Shown one piece after another: positions 35,101 to 46,257 of a DNA stretch of 64,000 bases. The notes beneath the pieces were generated by a model. It had not been told where the DNA came from. It worked only from the letters and a program-made list of their open reading frames with translations, and did not search any database. The number at the start of each line of letters is the position of its first letter. Within the stretch, counting starts at the first letter, position 1. The position numbers were made by a program, and so were the translations under genes. The stretch is taken from assembly GCA_002205965.3 (NCBI GenBank), contig NADL03000771.1, positions 496,001-560,000 of the forward strand, written 5' to 3'. Source of the stretch: Kappaphycus alvarezii (Eukaryota; Rhodophyta; Florideophyceae; Gigartinales; Solieriaceae).

Positions 35101-36045
35101 CATTAAGTATCACCTCACGTTTGTAATGACGACGTTCTTATAGAACAGTCTCTCACGAAAGCCACGGCGACTAGAACAATCATACTGCCCTGTGCAGTAC
35201 ACAGCAGTAGCAGAACAGAGGTTGCCAGGGTATACAGATCACAAATACGATTATAATTCTACCTAGAACTACACATGTACAGCAGCATGTGAACATAACA
35301 TTTTGTAACATGGAGGTATTATTCGTGTGCTGTTCACTTTCCTGATTTTTGTCCTTGGCGTAACTTCAAAGTCTAAGGCTGACAAACCGCTCGGCTGGAA
35401 ATGGGGTGTCAATTCAGTTGGTCCCAACTGTATGTATGGGGAAGTTCTGTAGTACGTACTATGTAGACTGCATGTTGACTGATATTTCATTGATGGAGGA
35501 TGTGATCATTTTGAAAGCATGTTGCAAGCTTCCCTCCGTCCTGGTTTTGCCTCATTTGTACAAGATTGCTTTGGATTGGTAAACTGCGCTTTATCAAAGG
35601 ACAGGATTGATGGTCTCGCGACTTATGAGTGCTCAAAACCCGCCGCTGAGAGGTAGTACCGAGAATTTAATCGAATACTCCCGTTGAACATGGTATTGTT
35701 GTCGTGCCGCCCAATATGTCAAATGATGTCTTACAGGCACATATCCCGACACCATGAGTTTAGAGTAGTCAGACTGGGGAGCCTCTGTTCAGCACAGTTC
35801 GTTTGTGTCGCCCGAGATATCTTCCCTGTCCGAAACAAGACCAATCTCCCGATAGGTATGGATTCGACTGCTGCAACTGTGGCACAGGTAGAACAGTAAT
35901 GGCCAATCCACGCGATTGTATCTAAAGATATTGCATCAATTTAGGAGTAAAGTACTGTACAGTACATGACTGAAAAAAACCCGCAAAAGCCCAAAACTTT
36001 GAAGCTGACTTGTCAAATCGATTTCTGCCAACACGACAACCAGAG
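32126..36045. other. About 3.9 kb without a recognised gene
   Basis: The longest open frame is 182 residues on the minus strand (33133-33681), with no domain I know and a scattered composition. A short imperfect direct repeat (GGGAGACATACTATATTATA near 34520 and GGGGAGATGTACTACATTAT near 34564, about 44 bases apart) is visible. A GTAC repeat (AGTACTGTACAGTAC) lies at 35949-35963, near the 3' end of the NAD kinase-like gene. It may contain decayed or unknown transposons. Confidence 0.35.
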
Positions 36046-36049
36046 CGCA

Positions 36050-38005
36050 TCAGGCATTGTGATGCACGTCTCCTATGGAATCTGGAAACAGCTCCGATGT
36101 CCCGGAGGCCATCACATTCAACTCTTTCTTCTTCAAAAACCTTTCGTAAGCATGCACATCTCGCACAACGAAAGCCCGTTCCACATCACCATGATGTCGT
36201 TCCTCCATAGACGCGGTCGAAGTGTTCTCAGGTACATCGAAGAGGATCCCGGGCCTGACGGCAATCAAATGGTCTCCATAATCTGGCTTCTCATCAGTTG
36301 CAGTAGAGCCCAATGTGGTATCGAATAGGTAAACCGCATCTACCATGTCCACGTACTCTTCAAAATTTCCGGAGAACAGAGCGTGAGAGTGCAGCTGATC
36401 TGAGATGGGCACTGCACGTCCATCTGTAATTTTCCTTACAATTCCCTCATCACAGCGATTTCTGCGTCCGCAGTTACCCCGACGAGTTCAACGTGGTAGG
36501 GCTCAACAGGTATCACTCGCTTCCCTGCCCGCTCCCAGTAAATCTCTGTCACTTCACCTTCCTCACCCTTCTGATATCCCGGGCCACGCTTGTACAAATA
36601 TTCGGTGTCTCTCAACATGCGTACCGTTTGTCTAGCGTACTCACTCCAACTCAGCGTTCCATCAAACACAATGTCCCTCCGACTATTCACGGCCTTGACG
36701 AAAAGCTCCTCCGCTGCCACCATTGAATCGTGATGCACAATTCTGGATGCCAGCGGGGTCACGCTATTCAAAACCTGGAACAGCGGATCATTCATCTTGA
36801 ATTCATCGGCCTCCACCACGACTACACCGTCTCCATACTGCCTCCAAAATCCGGTGGCCGCAATCAAATTGACAGCTGTGGTCTTCCCCGCACCCATCCC
36901 TCCGCCTAACATCACGCACAGAGGCGGTACTTCACCGTTTTCAACCTTGCGAGTAACTGGGGGATGAGTTGGCAGCTAGAGCCCGATGCACAGTAGATGG
37001 CATCTTGAATCTTCGACGATAACACCTGATTGCGTTCATTGGCCAATACATCCCACTCATCGATGCCCTGCTTCCTGAGCATATTGGCCCACCTCATAGT
37101 TCTGAGACGACGCGGAGATGCGTCGGTGCTGTCCATAAACAAGTCATCTGATTCAACGTCCGACACATCCTCCGCAGACTGCAACAGAGTATCGCCCTTT
37201 GCAAACGCGGTAATGGCATCCTCAGTCATTCGCTTGCCACTCGGAAAGGTGGTAGCCAAATCAGTTCCATGAAACTTGAGAATAGCGGGATAGGAGGCCA
37301 ACTCATAGGTGGCCTTGATCTGCGGTGACAAGGGACCGTTGACAGTGACAAAGCGAACATTGGAGACATTTGCCTTTGCAACAGCCTCGAAATTGGGCTT
37401 CATTTCTTTGCACACCGAGCAGTAATCCGCAAAGACAAAGACACAAACCGGCTCGCCACGGTCCAACAAGGCATGCAAGAGAATGGAGTCTACTTCCGGT
37501 GCTTGATGCTGCTGCAACTTGGACAAAATTTGCTGGAGTTTTGTGTTGCGCTTCTGCAAATCAAGCAAGACGGGATCGTTTGCGACGACGAAAGCGGTGA
37601 TGTTTTCCCAACCATTTGCGAAATAGAGATGAGAAGCCTTGCGTGCGGCGGAGGTGAAGAGGCGGCGGGATTCGGGAAGGGATTTGCCGGAGACGTCTGC
37701 GATGGAACGGGTGATTGAGGCGAGGGTGTCGGAGACGAAGGATTTGGAGAGGCGGGAGGAAAAGCGGAAGAGGTAGACTGCGGCGGCTTGCGCTGTTTGT
37801 GCGGGCGGAGGCGTGTGGCTATGGAGGGGTTTTCGGCGAGGAAATAGTTTGTGAAAAAGGTGGAGAAGGGGTCGACGGTGGGGTGTGAGGAATGCATGGG
37901 GTGGGAGGGGGGACGGTGGGAGTGGTGGCGGTAGTGGGAGCGGGGTCTGGGGAGTGGAGAGTGGTTGGGGTGCAATGGGGAGGTGGGTTGGTCTGTGGAG
38001 GACAA
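36050..38005 (-). CDS. Thioredoxin-domain / zeta-toxin-fold NAD kinase (plant NADKc-like) fusion, three frameshifts
   Basis: The C-terminal half has the P-loop kinase fold of plant calmodulin-dependent NAD kinase (NAD+ + ATP to NADP+ + ADP): Walker A GGGMGAGKTT (36906-36877), VVVVEADEFK, SRIVHHDS, RDIVFDGTLSW, GEVTEIYWERAGKR and PVEPYHVELVGVTADAEIA. The name zeta toxin refers to the fold; nothing suggests a toxin. Upstream in the same gene is a thioredoxin-like domain with VCVFVFADYCSVCKEMKPNF, where the CSVC redox pair is at 37421-37410, and SYPAILKFHG. The N-terminal part (FSTFFTNYFLAENPSIATRL, then YLFRFSSRLSKSFVSDTLAS) is unassigned. Frames change near 37804, 36945 and 36445, each explained by one missing G or C. 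After the last break, DGRAVPISDQLHSHALFSG continues to a stop at 36050. The start at 38005 is the first Met of the open frame; 37897 is an alternative. Confidence 0.75.
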
Positions 38006-38019
38006 CGGGAGATTCGATT

Positions 38020-39185
38020 TAAGTTAATATGGTGGTAGGAGGAGTGAGGATGGAAGTGGTGTGGGTGCAGACGTGGTTGGTGGCGATAATAGCGATGACG
38101 ATGACGATGATGAAAATGATATGAATATAAATATGCGGAAGAGGTGGGGCGTGTCGGGGAAGTAGGAAAAGAAAGAGGACGTTGGAGATAGTTTGCGTAG
38201 AAACATATGGTAGTGCGAATCATGGCAAAACGAAAGGGGTGGGTTATGGAGGGGTGGGGGATAAAGGGGGGTGGGTTAGGTTAGATTGTGCAGGAAAATG
38301 AGATTTGTGTTTGTGGAAGTTTGGAAAATAGGTGGCATGTGGATTGAGGTGCGGCTGATGTATGTACTACTACTGTACTGTACTGTACTGTACTGTACGT
38401 ACAGTAGGCTTTGAGGGAGGGGGGCAGGGGGGCGGCCATACTTTGTCAATGGCTAGGCAAGCGCCTTTATCCCGTTTGTTACATACAGTTGCAACTCCTC
38501 GATACATGTACTGTACACTACTGTACAGCAAAGTACAGTACAGTACAGTACACTACTGTACTGTTCATACTGAGCATGCATTGTTGCTATTTCGATGCCC
38601 TTGGCCATAATATCCGCTGTACTTTGCCTTGGGCCATCTATTTGCAACACGTCATCCTGCATTCCTTTTCGCCATTCTTGTCTATTGTACAATACAATGC
38701 TCTACTGTACACTACTGTACACCAATAGCATCATTCCTTATTGAATAGGAATCAATTGAGCAATTTCTCTCATATCAATCCAAGAGGACCCTTTTCATTG
38801 TGGCACTCTTTTAAAAGATAAAGGCTGCGAGCCCCGTTGTCCCCCCTCCACACGTTTTGCCTTGCTAAAGTATTCTCAACAGCGCTCCTAGCCACCCCTC
38901 TTCCCCAACTCGATAATTCTACTTGTAATTCTACTTGAAATATCTCGGCATTACAGAAAGTTTATGGTAACAAGCCCCATCATGTCATCAAGTCAAACAT
39001 ACTGTACTACATCAGCAACTTGACTATAAGCCGTTTCACCACCCTTCACTACTGTACTATACTGTACTGCACAGTACTGTACACAGCACAGGTGTTAGCT
39101 TCTACTACCGTACAGTTTGTTTACTGTACCACAATTCTGTTAACTCTATGAAGCCATCTCACGCCTGGCCCCATCCATTCAGAAC
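38020..39185. repeat. Intergenic segment with dense GTAC/ACTGT repeats
   Basis: Lies between the NAD kinase-like gene start and the SF3A1 end, both on the minus strand. It contains clustered repeats built from ACTGT/GTACA: 38373-38405 (ACTGTACTGTACTGTACTGT and onward), 38507-38565 (several CAGTACAGTACAGTACA units), 38700-38725, and 39045-39135 (TACTGTACTGCACAGTACTG and more). The repeats can pair with themselves as GTAC palindromes. No gene was identified; open frames here are repeat-driven. Confidence 0.6.
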
Positions 39186-39189
39186 AAAG

Positions 39190-41196
39190 TTAATGATTCC
39201 GTCTCTTCCCTCCTCTCTCTTTCACCTCCAACACTACCACAGTCCCATCAGCAATATTGTAATCCGCCAGCGATAGTCCGTCTTCAGAAATCCCACTCCC
39301 TCTATCATAAGCTTTTGCTTTTTCGCCGGCAACTTTGTAAATTTCGCCACCGCCGCCTTCAACTTCCCCACAGTGCTCTTCAACTTGGCACTCATCTCAA
39401 TTTCTTGCCCCTCCAGCTTCCACTCCTTCCCGCATGCACTGGCACTCGAATTCTCACCACACTCGTCGCCCCATTCTTCTTGATCCACTCACTTCCCGTC
39501 ATCATCCCATTTACAGCCGCCTTTTCTACCCCTTCCTCCTCCTCGTCCACCTTGTTGTCTTCCTCCTCCGCCTTTGCCTTGCCCTCGACAACGCATCCAC
39601 AGCAGCTTCAACTCGTGCCCGTTTCGCCGGTTGTGACAGCCCCTCCTCCACACGATCCCTCGGCAACTCCGGTCCCAACGCCACCGCCTTGCCCAATTTC
39701 CGTTCCACCTCTCTATCATCCGCCGCCTTTACCCTCCCCTCCAGTGCCCCTTGCAAGTCCCCGCGATGTACACCGACCCTTCCGCCCTCGCTTGCTCCCA
39801 CCGCGCCAAATTCCTCGCCATTTCCTCCCTCCGGCCAAATTCTGCAAACGGTTCTTCTCCGCCGCTCTCGCCCTCTCATCCTTGTACGACGGATCCAGTA
39901 GCTCCACCCTAACCGACGCTTCCACCTGTGACAACGGCACCTGCTGTCCGGACGGCAGCGCAACCCTCGCCTCAGTCGTCGCACCCCGCACCCCACTATC
40001 CGGTACCACCGCATCCTTCCGAATTCTATCCGCTGGGATATCCGCCACCGTGGTCACCTGGCCCTTTGCCGCATCCCGACTCGCCGACTTCTGACCTCTG
40101 CATCGGTGCTCACGTCCCCGGATGAGTCCACATCCATATCAACATTCTCCTTGTTTTCTCCCGCTCCTCACGTACCCGTTTAGCCACTGCCAGCATTTGA
40201 GGTAATTGGTTGGTATCTGCGATCGGTGCGGGCAGATCCTCATCTTTCTCATCTAGGTCCACTGTCTCCAGCACTACAAAATCATGCCAGTCAATTTGCG
40301 CCACCTTGACCCTCTCCGATTCGTCCATGGCAGCCTCTTGTTCCCGCTCCGCCTGCATGCAGTCCCAATCATGCATGTACCACACCCTCTCCATCACGTG
40401 CTCTTCCCTCTTTCCCATCTCCAGTACATCCCTTATTCTATCCCCGTCTTTTCCCTTTTCGCCTCCTAGAATCACAGTGTACGCATCGACCAATTTCTGA
40501 AACATGAGAAAATGGGGATGCATTGGCTGCATGAAGTCAAAAAGGGAGTTCCTCCGCTCCTTTTGCGAGACGGCACGCCAAAGTCACGACCATACCGGGC
40601 TACAAATTGTGCAGTGAGTTTCATAACGTCCACAGAGAGAGGAAAAGGCGAGGGGTTCGGAGAGAGTAGCGTAAACGTATCATCGGGAGGTGCGTTGCGC
40701 GGTTCTCGACGGGCGGCGGCTTCCTTTGCACGTGCTGACTTCAAATAGGAAACATCAGCTCGGCGTTTCGTGGTCGATGTGACAGCCACCGTGGACGGGA
40801 GTGGCGCGTCTTTAGTGTCTCGAGACTCTGATGAAGCTTTTGCCGGAGCACTGGAAACATTTCGTTTGTGGTAGGGTTCGAGTTAGCAACGGAAGTTTGG
40901 TTTGATGTGGTAGTTCCTTCGGGAGGGTTAGGGTTTGTGGCAGGGTTTTGTGATGTTGTTGCTGTCACCTGGTTACGAAATTCAGCGATCTTGAGGCGAT
41001 AGTAGGCATTGTAGGGATCTTCGCGCTGGAGAAAGGAGAAGCGTGGATCGTTCTCGTGCTGCTGGAGAACTCGAGCCTCGAGGGCTGGCCGCTTGCCGAC
41101 AAAGCGGGCTGTTGTTTCAAGGATTTCCTTGACTTCGGGAGGGGGTACAATCAGGCCCACACCTTCAAAGGCGGGGGTTTCGGCGGGGTCAGTCAT
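39190..41196 (-). CDS. SF3A1: Splicing factor 3A subunit 1 (SF3A1/Prp21), multiple frameshifts
   Basis: U2 snRNP component needed for prespliceosome assembly in the nucleus. The N-terminus has a SURP1 domain (IVPPPEVKEILETTARFVGK, then NDPRFSFLQREDPYNAYYRL). SURP2 follows (VDVMKLTAQFVARYGRDFGV, then after a frame change FDFMQPMHPHFLMFQKLVDA, about 40640-40460). Next come an acidic middle part (MDESERVKVAQIDWHDFVVL), a Prp21-like segment (SGQQVPLSQVEASVRVELLD and SYKDERARAAEKNRLQNLA), and a C-terminal ubiquitin-like domain (LPAKKQKLMIEG, then LADYNIADGTVVVLEVKERG) ending at 39190. This domain order is diagnostic of SF3A1. Frame breaks occur near 40890, 40560, 40115, 39850, 39560 and 39278; most need one inserted base. 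About 668 codons without introns, somewhat shorter than the human protein. Confidence 0.9.
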
Positions 41197-41199
41197 GAG

Positions 41200-41545
41200 T
41201 GGTGGTGGGTATAAATTTTCGTTGGATGAAGAGTAAGAACATCGGGGTCACTGGTGTTCTGAGGAAAGCGCGAACGGCATGATGGGGTGATTGGAAACTC
41301 TGGTGGCATCCAATAGACATGAATGATTCGTGAATATTTCTTGCCTTCGAATGACAAAACGTCCCATTATCATGTTATACGGACGGGTGCTTGCTTCAGA
41401 ATGCTTGGCAAACCACTTGTCCAGGATATGGAATACCCATGCGTACATGCTGCGTACGTGTACACGCTGTATACACATGTCATTCTATACCAACGGAACT
41501 ACGTGTACCCCGTGTACAAAATGTTCAATAGTTCATTAACATCCT
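41200..41545. other. Intergenic, no recognised gene
   Basis: Upstream of the SF3A1 start and likely its promoter region. It contains alternating GTACATGCTGCGTACGTG and CCCGTGTACAAAATG stretches near 41440-41520. No motif can be assigned. Confidence 0.3.
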
Positions 41546-41549
41546 TCCC

Positions 41550-43830
41550 GTGAGTCAGTACGAAGCCGGTGTCTGCGGCATCGGAGTACTAACGGAACTG
41601 GTCAATCGCACTGGAAACAAAGACACCCGCGGCTCTTTTCTCATCCTCTTCGCTGCTACCTTCCTCGCGCTTCAGCCCAAGGCAGGGAAGATCCGTCCCA
41701 TTGCGGACGGCCCTGTCCTCCGTAGCCTTGTCACGAAGTCCCGGCTCCCGTTGGCTGTAGATGACTACCGTGCCTTTTTGGCCCTGTTTCGAACGGCCAA
41801 CAGCATCCAGGCTGGCATGGATGCTATCTTCCATGACATGCGCACCATGCTTCGAAGGGTCTCATCAGACCCAACTGTAGCCACTGTCCTCATCGATGCC
41901 CGCAAAGCCTTCAACTGCGTTGGTAGGGAATCAATGCTGGACATGCTACCATCCTGTGCCCCCTCGCTCGCCGCAGTTGCAAGCATGGTGCACCGTCGCT
42001 CCCATCCGTCGCTAATTGTTTCAAACCTGGAGCAGATGATTCTTTATAGCGCTCAGGGAACCCAGCACGGGGATCCGGCTAGCATGATGCTTTTCTCCTT
42101 GACGGTCCAGTCGCTCAACCGGCGGATCGCCGAAGAGGAGGGGATCATGTTGAACCAGTAGTATACCGATGACAGCACAGAGCGGGGTCACTTAACGGTC
42201 TCCGGCGAGCTCTCCGGTCTCTCGCGCTGTATGGCCGTCGTATGGTCTTTCGTCGACCATAACAAAGACCCGCATCTCATTGCCGGACATTTCACCACTG
42301 GACCGCGCGCGCTTTTTTGACCGAGTTTCCGCTCTCAGAGTGCCCCGGAGACGGTTTTGAGCTTCTCGGGGCCCGTTGGGTAACGCTGCCTTTACCGAGG
42401 CGTTCGTGCGCAGCAAGGTGGATGGGTTCCGCCGCACCTGGGTGCTGCTGGGACAGGTCCGGGACCCTCGGGCTCATTTCCACATGCACTGCCTATGCGC
42501 CTCGGCATGCCGTGCTGTTCACGCGTCTCGTCTTGCTGACCTACATCACGCCGCTGAGCTTGCTGCTGAGTTTGACTCTCTGCATCGGTCCTCCCGTGTC
42601 GCGCTCCATAAAGTCTCAATAACAGATGAAGCCTGGAAACAAGCGTGTCTCCCCCTCATCTTGGAGGTCATGGTTTCTCGATGATAGGTTCCTCCCTGCA
42701 CGGGGCTGTCGCTGCCAGAATTCTGGACGCTGCCCCGCCCGCTTACGCGCGGCAGCCTGCTCCACACCCCGCTTTGTCGCCGTGCTTGAGAAACACGCTC
42801 GTGGTGATAGATCCTCCTTTGTCAACCAGGCACGCTCGCCGCTACTCAACTTTGTCTGCCGATCCGTTCTTCACAACCTAGGCGCCTTTGACCCTGCCTC
42901 TCTTGGTGACATGCCCGTCAATCTTCAATCTCATCTAAATCGGGCACAGCAAGAGGACCGGGCAGAGGTGTTTTGGGAAGATGACCGATGGAAGAGAGTG
43001 CCCCGTCCCAGCTGGTACCCCGTGGAAGCCACCCGTCGCCGCATGCGCGGCCTGGCCTTTCATCAAAGCGCGGCCGCCGCCTTCCCACTTGCGCATCCCG
43101 CCGCTGCGACGAAGCTATCGTCTGACCACTGGAGCATCATGCTGCGCAGACACCCCGGTCTCCCAGGCTATACAGACTCTTTGCCCCTGAAATGCTACCG
43201 CTACCAGCAGGACCTAGATGACCACGGTGACCATACCGTAGACCGCTGCGTCTCAGAGTTTGGACGCATTCATCGCCACAACTCCGTTCGCAACGTGTTC
43301 GCGTGGCACGTTTTCCGCTGCGCCGGCCTTGTCTATGAGTTTGAAGTTGATAATCTCCTCCCCGCACGGACTACGGGCCCGCCGACATTCTCCTCGTGCA
43401 ACACCCCTGTGACACTGAAGCCGGCCTGCCGGACCAGCCCATTGCATGCGACGTCGCCGTGGCGTCCCCGTTCAAGCAGTCCTCAGTCACCAACGCGACG
43501 CAAGTCGCCTATAGGGCTGCCGCCCTCACGCGCCACCTCAAGGTTGTAAACTCACCCTAGCTGTCGAAGCGCCTAGTACCCCCTCCCGCGACCCGGGTTT
43601 CCGATTCCAGCCCTGGGTTTGGCTGCCTCGGTGCCCTTCTCCCGAGATTTTGTTTATCAAGGAGTTCGTACCCTGCGGTGCCAGGACGCGACACACCTCG
43701 GACGCTAATATTAGCACGCGCACATACCACCGTATCATTTACGCCTTGTGGTCGTCGGTGGCTGTGGCCATCATGTCGCGAGCCCCACCGAATGTGACAG
43801 GTTTGGTCCATCCAGTTAGCACATAACTGC
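41550..43830 (+). mobile_element. Family A non-LTR retrotransposon: RT, post-RT region and endonuclease
   Basis: Most complete family A copy for the RT fingers and palm: KAGKIRPIADGPVLRSLVTK (near 41690, RT motif 2), LIDARKAFNCVGRESML (near 41890, motif A Asp), QGTQHGDPASMMLFSL (near 42055, motif B), then LNQ, a stop, YTDD (near 42165), where the catalytic YADD is altered to YTDD behind a stop codon. Downstream are CLCASACRAVHASRLADL (42490), HWSIMLRRHPGLPGYTDSLP (43125), CYRYQQDLDDHGDHTVDRC (43200, degraded CCHC finger), the endonuclease region and the tail to 43820. It ends GTTAGCACATAACTG and abuts a family B tail. The RT active site and frame are broken. Confidence 0.8.
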
Positions 43831-44510
43831 TTACCCAAAGGCACGCTGCCGCGGCCGTCATGTCTAACGCGGCATGCCTGCTCGCTGGCATTGAGCCTGG
43901 CCTGTAAGGAATGTTATGTAGTGTTACTCATCGGTGACGATTTATCCCGCACAACGCATTAACGGCGTGGATACAACCGACCACATCTTCCATGCATTAG
44001 AATAACCCCAAAAATCTCCCCATAAGTGCATGGTTGGCAATCGGTGCACACTCTAGATACGACGTTACATTCGTCAGTCCACTTGCTCCCTCCAACACAC
44101 GGGCCCGTTGCTTCAACTCCTTGACATCTCTGAACGCCGCGAAAGCGTCGATGTTCAGGAGGTATCAAGACTTCATCGCCACGCATGTTAGGTCCCGAAT
44201 GATCGCAGTGCCGATATCCACTCTTCGCGGGAGGCACCCGGACGCATTCGCGGTGCTCACAGACGTGGCTAGGCAGGTCGCCGTACGAGCCATGGAGACC
44301 TTCAGGTGGGTGCGATCTGTCCTTACGCAAAGACAAGCTGCGGCGACGGTTTCGTCCAACGCGGCATGCCTTACGGCTCGCCTCACACCAGCCCTGTGAG
44401 GACAGACAGGTCCCCACTTGTTTTCGGAAAGTAGCCGTCGTGCATCCCTATAATCAGTAAAGCACCCCAATTCCACCCCTCTTTGGACCATTGTCCTCAT
44501 ACGAGGATAA
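43831..44510 (+). mobile_element. Two tandem family B non-LTR retrotransposon 3' ends
   Basis: First piece (43831-44010): the last codons (TQRHAAAAVMSNAACL) and the untranslated tail with GACCACATCTTCC. Second piece (44030-44510): a 121-residue open frame with RYDVTFVSPL (nuclease-motif Asp), LTSLNAAKASMFRRYQDFI, HPDAFAVLTDVARQVAVRAM and SSNAACLTARLTPAL followed by a stop at 44399, then a tail with AAAGCACCCCAATTCCACCC. Both match the 5.2-5.5 kb copy. Head-to-tail 3' ends suggest repeated insertion at the same kind of target. Confidence 0.65.
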
Positions 44511-44539
44511 CTTTTACCAACTATTTTTTTTAAAAAATA

Positions 44540-45445
44540 CAAAAATGTTAGCCGCCTTTTTTAGATCCTTCGTACTCTTTTAAACAAGTAGATACTCGAT
44601 CAAAACAAACTTTTCGAGAATTCCCACTTTGCTCAACGCAGGAACAACTTTCCTTGACGCGATAACGATCGATGTTCCCTCAATTTTCACAAAAATGGAT
44701 CCACGAACCGTTCCAGGAAATCCAATTCACTGCCGTACTTCCCTTGTTACGTCAGCTGCGGAATGTAAGCGCTTGTATGGGTCAGCTCGGAAGACGAAAT
44801 TGCTCACTGGAACCGTCATTGCCGTCCACATTGATATTGAAAGCGGTCGAAGAGGAAGTCAGTGGAGGCAAGCTGGAAGATACGTGACCGTCTCAAAACT
44901 GCCACGTTGAAGATTGTCAACATCAAAGCGGGATTACCTCCAACAGACGTTGTAATGGAGCAAGGAACCGCTCAATTGCCGAACGAAGCGGTACATGAAG
45001 GTTTTGGCACTGCTCAACCGTCTTCGCTGGCATCAGATGGGAATTCAGATGATTCCACGGCGCATCAATCAGATGTGCCTGTTTTTCTCATGGACGATCA
45101 CAGACCAATCAGGAGGTTTTCACACCTATTAATGAAAATTTACTCGATAAAAGCTGCAAAATAATTGGCTACTCTGGTAATACTCTCGCGTATGGTTGTG
45201 CTTCTCGAGATTTATCGCCATTTGAATGCTTTATTAGCATGTTTCCGCTCCGTCACCTAAACGTTTGCGTGAACTTAAAAATGATCGATTGAATGCCATT
45301 GGGAATCATCCCGTCTCTTCAGGAGAGATATTGAAGTTCTTTGGGATTCTCATACTTATGAAAAGGTTTTCATTTTCAAACCGCCGCGACCTCTGGAGTG
45401 AGTCTGGATCGAAGTACATTCCAGCACCGAGTTTTGGAAAGATCA
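44540..45445 (+). mobile_element. piggyBac-like transposase, N-terminal fragment
   Basis: Frames read AECKRLYGSARKTKLLTGTV and IAVHIDIESGRRGSQW (44755-44860), RLKTATLKIVNIKAG (44890), a low-complexity linker with SDGNSDDSTAHQSDV, then NHPVSSGEILKFFGILILMK, RFSFSNRRDLWSES and SKYIPAPSFGK (45305-45440). The last part is the conserved entry to the piggyBac DDE domain (LxxFxGILILMxRFxFxxRxxLW, SKYIPAPxFGKTG). The match stops abruptly at about 45440, where an unrelated minus-strand reading frame begins, so the catalytic Asp residues are missing. Confidence 0.7.
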
Positions 45446-46257
45446 TCCTCGTACTTGCTCTTCTTAGAGTTTCTCTTATTCTTGTTCCTACTGGGACTTT
45501 TCCTTGACTTCCGAGAAGTCTTACCTTTCCTTGTCCCACCATGGGACTTTACCTGCGTGGATCCTTGTGGATCTTCTTGAGCACGTGAAGCCCTTGCTTC
45601 CTCCAATGTTGCTTGAGCAACTGTAACCTCGGGGTAATCACCACTTAACTCACTTGACATTCCTCCAAGAATCTCCAACCTGCGCGCAGCGCGCTGAAAC
45701 ATATCATCATTATGATTTTTCACTTTGGCAATACCCTCCAGGGCCTGATTAACATCCGTTTGGATGACCGAAACATCATTCTCAAGAGAATTAAACATAA
45801 ACTGGGACTCAGGTGAGCCCTCCGCTTGAACCTCAAGCGTGGAGATACGAATCTCCATTTTCGCAACCTTCTCAAAGGTCTCTTGTTTCATTTGGGCAAA
45901 AGCCTCTTTCAAGCTATTCACTTCTACAGTGATCAAATTCTTACATTGCTCTAAAATAGAGCTTTGTGGCTGTGGCTCATCCGGAGCGTCTTCACCACGA
46001 GCTGAACTAGCTCTAGCAGGGTCCTCCCTCTGCGTGAGAAGTTGGAACTCGCTCGCGTGAAACGATGAGTCGTAGACATTGTCGTACAATACGATCTTAA
46101 CAAACAGTGGGTTAGCATAACCTCTTTTCAAACAAAGGTCAGAATGGCCAAACAAAATCTTCCAAACGAAGAACGCCTCTAGGTCGGGAGACCATAATTT
46201 GTAGTGCAATAGGCACACGGGGGGTGCTCTAGAAGCGCACCAGGAAGGCCGATCCAA
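45376..46257 (-). CDS. Coiled-coil protein with basic C-terminus, probably ORF1/gag of an unclassified element
   Basis: Uninterrupted 293-codon frame, one of the longest in the window. A heptad-rich stretch (LITVEVNSLKEAFAQMKQET, FEKVAKMEIRISTLEVQAEG, DVSVIQTDVNQALEGIAKVK) predicts a coiled coil in about residues 105-200. A Lys/Arg/Ser tail follows (KGKTSRKSRKSPSRNKNKRN). The last about 20 residues (TRCWNVLRSRLTPEVAAV) are read antisense to the piggyBac gene, so the natural end was lost at the junction near 45440. A coiled coil plus a basic nucleic-acid-binding tail resembles retroelement ORF1 or gag proteins, but there is no zinc knuckle and I cannot name a family. Its intact frame contrasts with the decay around it. 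Confidence 0.5.
   Translation of the reverse strand: MDRPSWCASRAPPVCLLHYKLWSPDLEAFFVWKILFGHSDLCLKRGYANPLFVKIVLYDNVYDSSFHASEFQLLTQREDPARASSARGEDAPDEPQPQSSILEQCKNLITVEVNSLKEAFAQMKQETFEKVAKMEIRISTLEVQAEGSPESQFMFNSLENDVSVIQTDVNQALEGIAKVKNHNDDMFQRAARRLEILGGMSSELSGDYPEVTVAQATLEEARASRAQEDPQGSTQVKSHGGTRKGKTSRKSRKSPSRNKNKRNSKKSKYEDDLSKTRCWNVLRSRLTPEVAAV

Noticed and set aside
36421-36450. A 16-base GT-AG stretch (GTAAGGAAAATTACAG on the minus strand) as a mini-intron in the NAD kinase gene
   Set aside because: Removing it leads into the wrong frame. One missing G restores the family-matching frame, as at the other breaks.
36436-36915. A zeta-type toxin of a toxin-antitoxin pair
   Set aside because: Fold and motifs match plant NAD kinase. 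There is no antitoxin partner, and the surrounding gene is a larger eukaryotic fusion.
38362-38728. Cys/Tyr/Thr-rich small proteins encoded in the GTAC repeats
   Set aside because: They are translations of the pentamer repeat and open in several frames.
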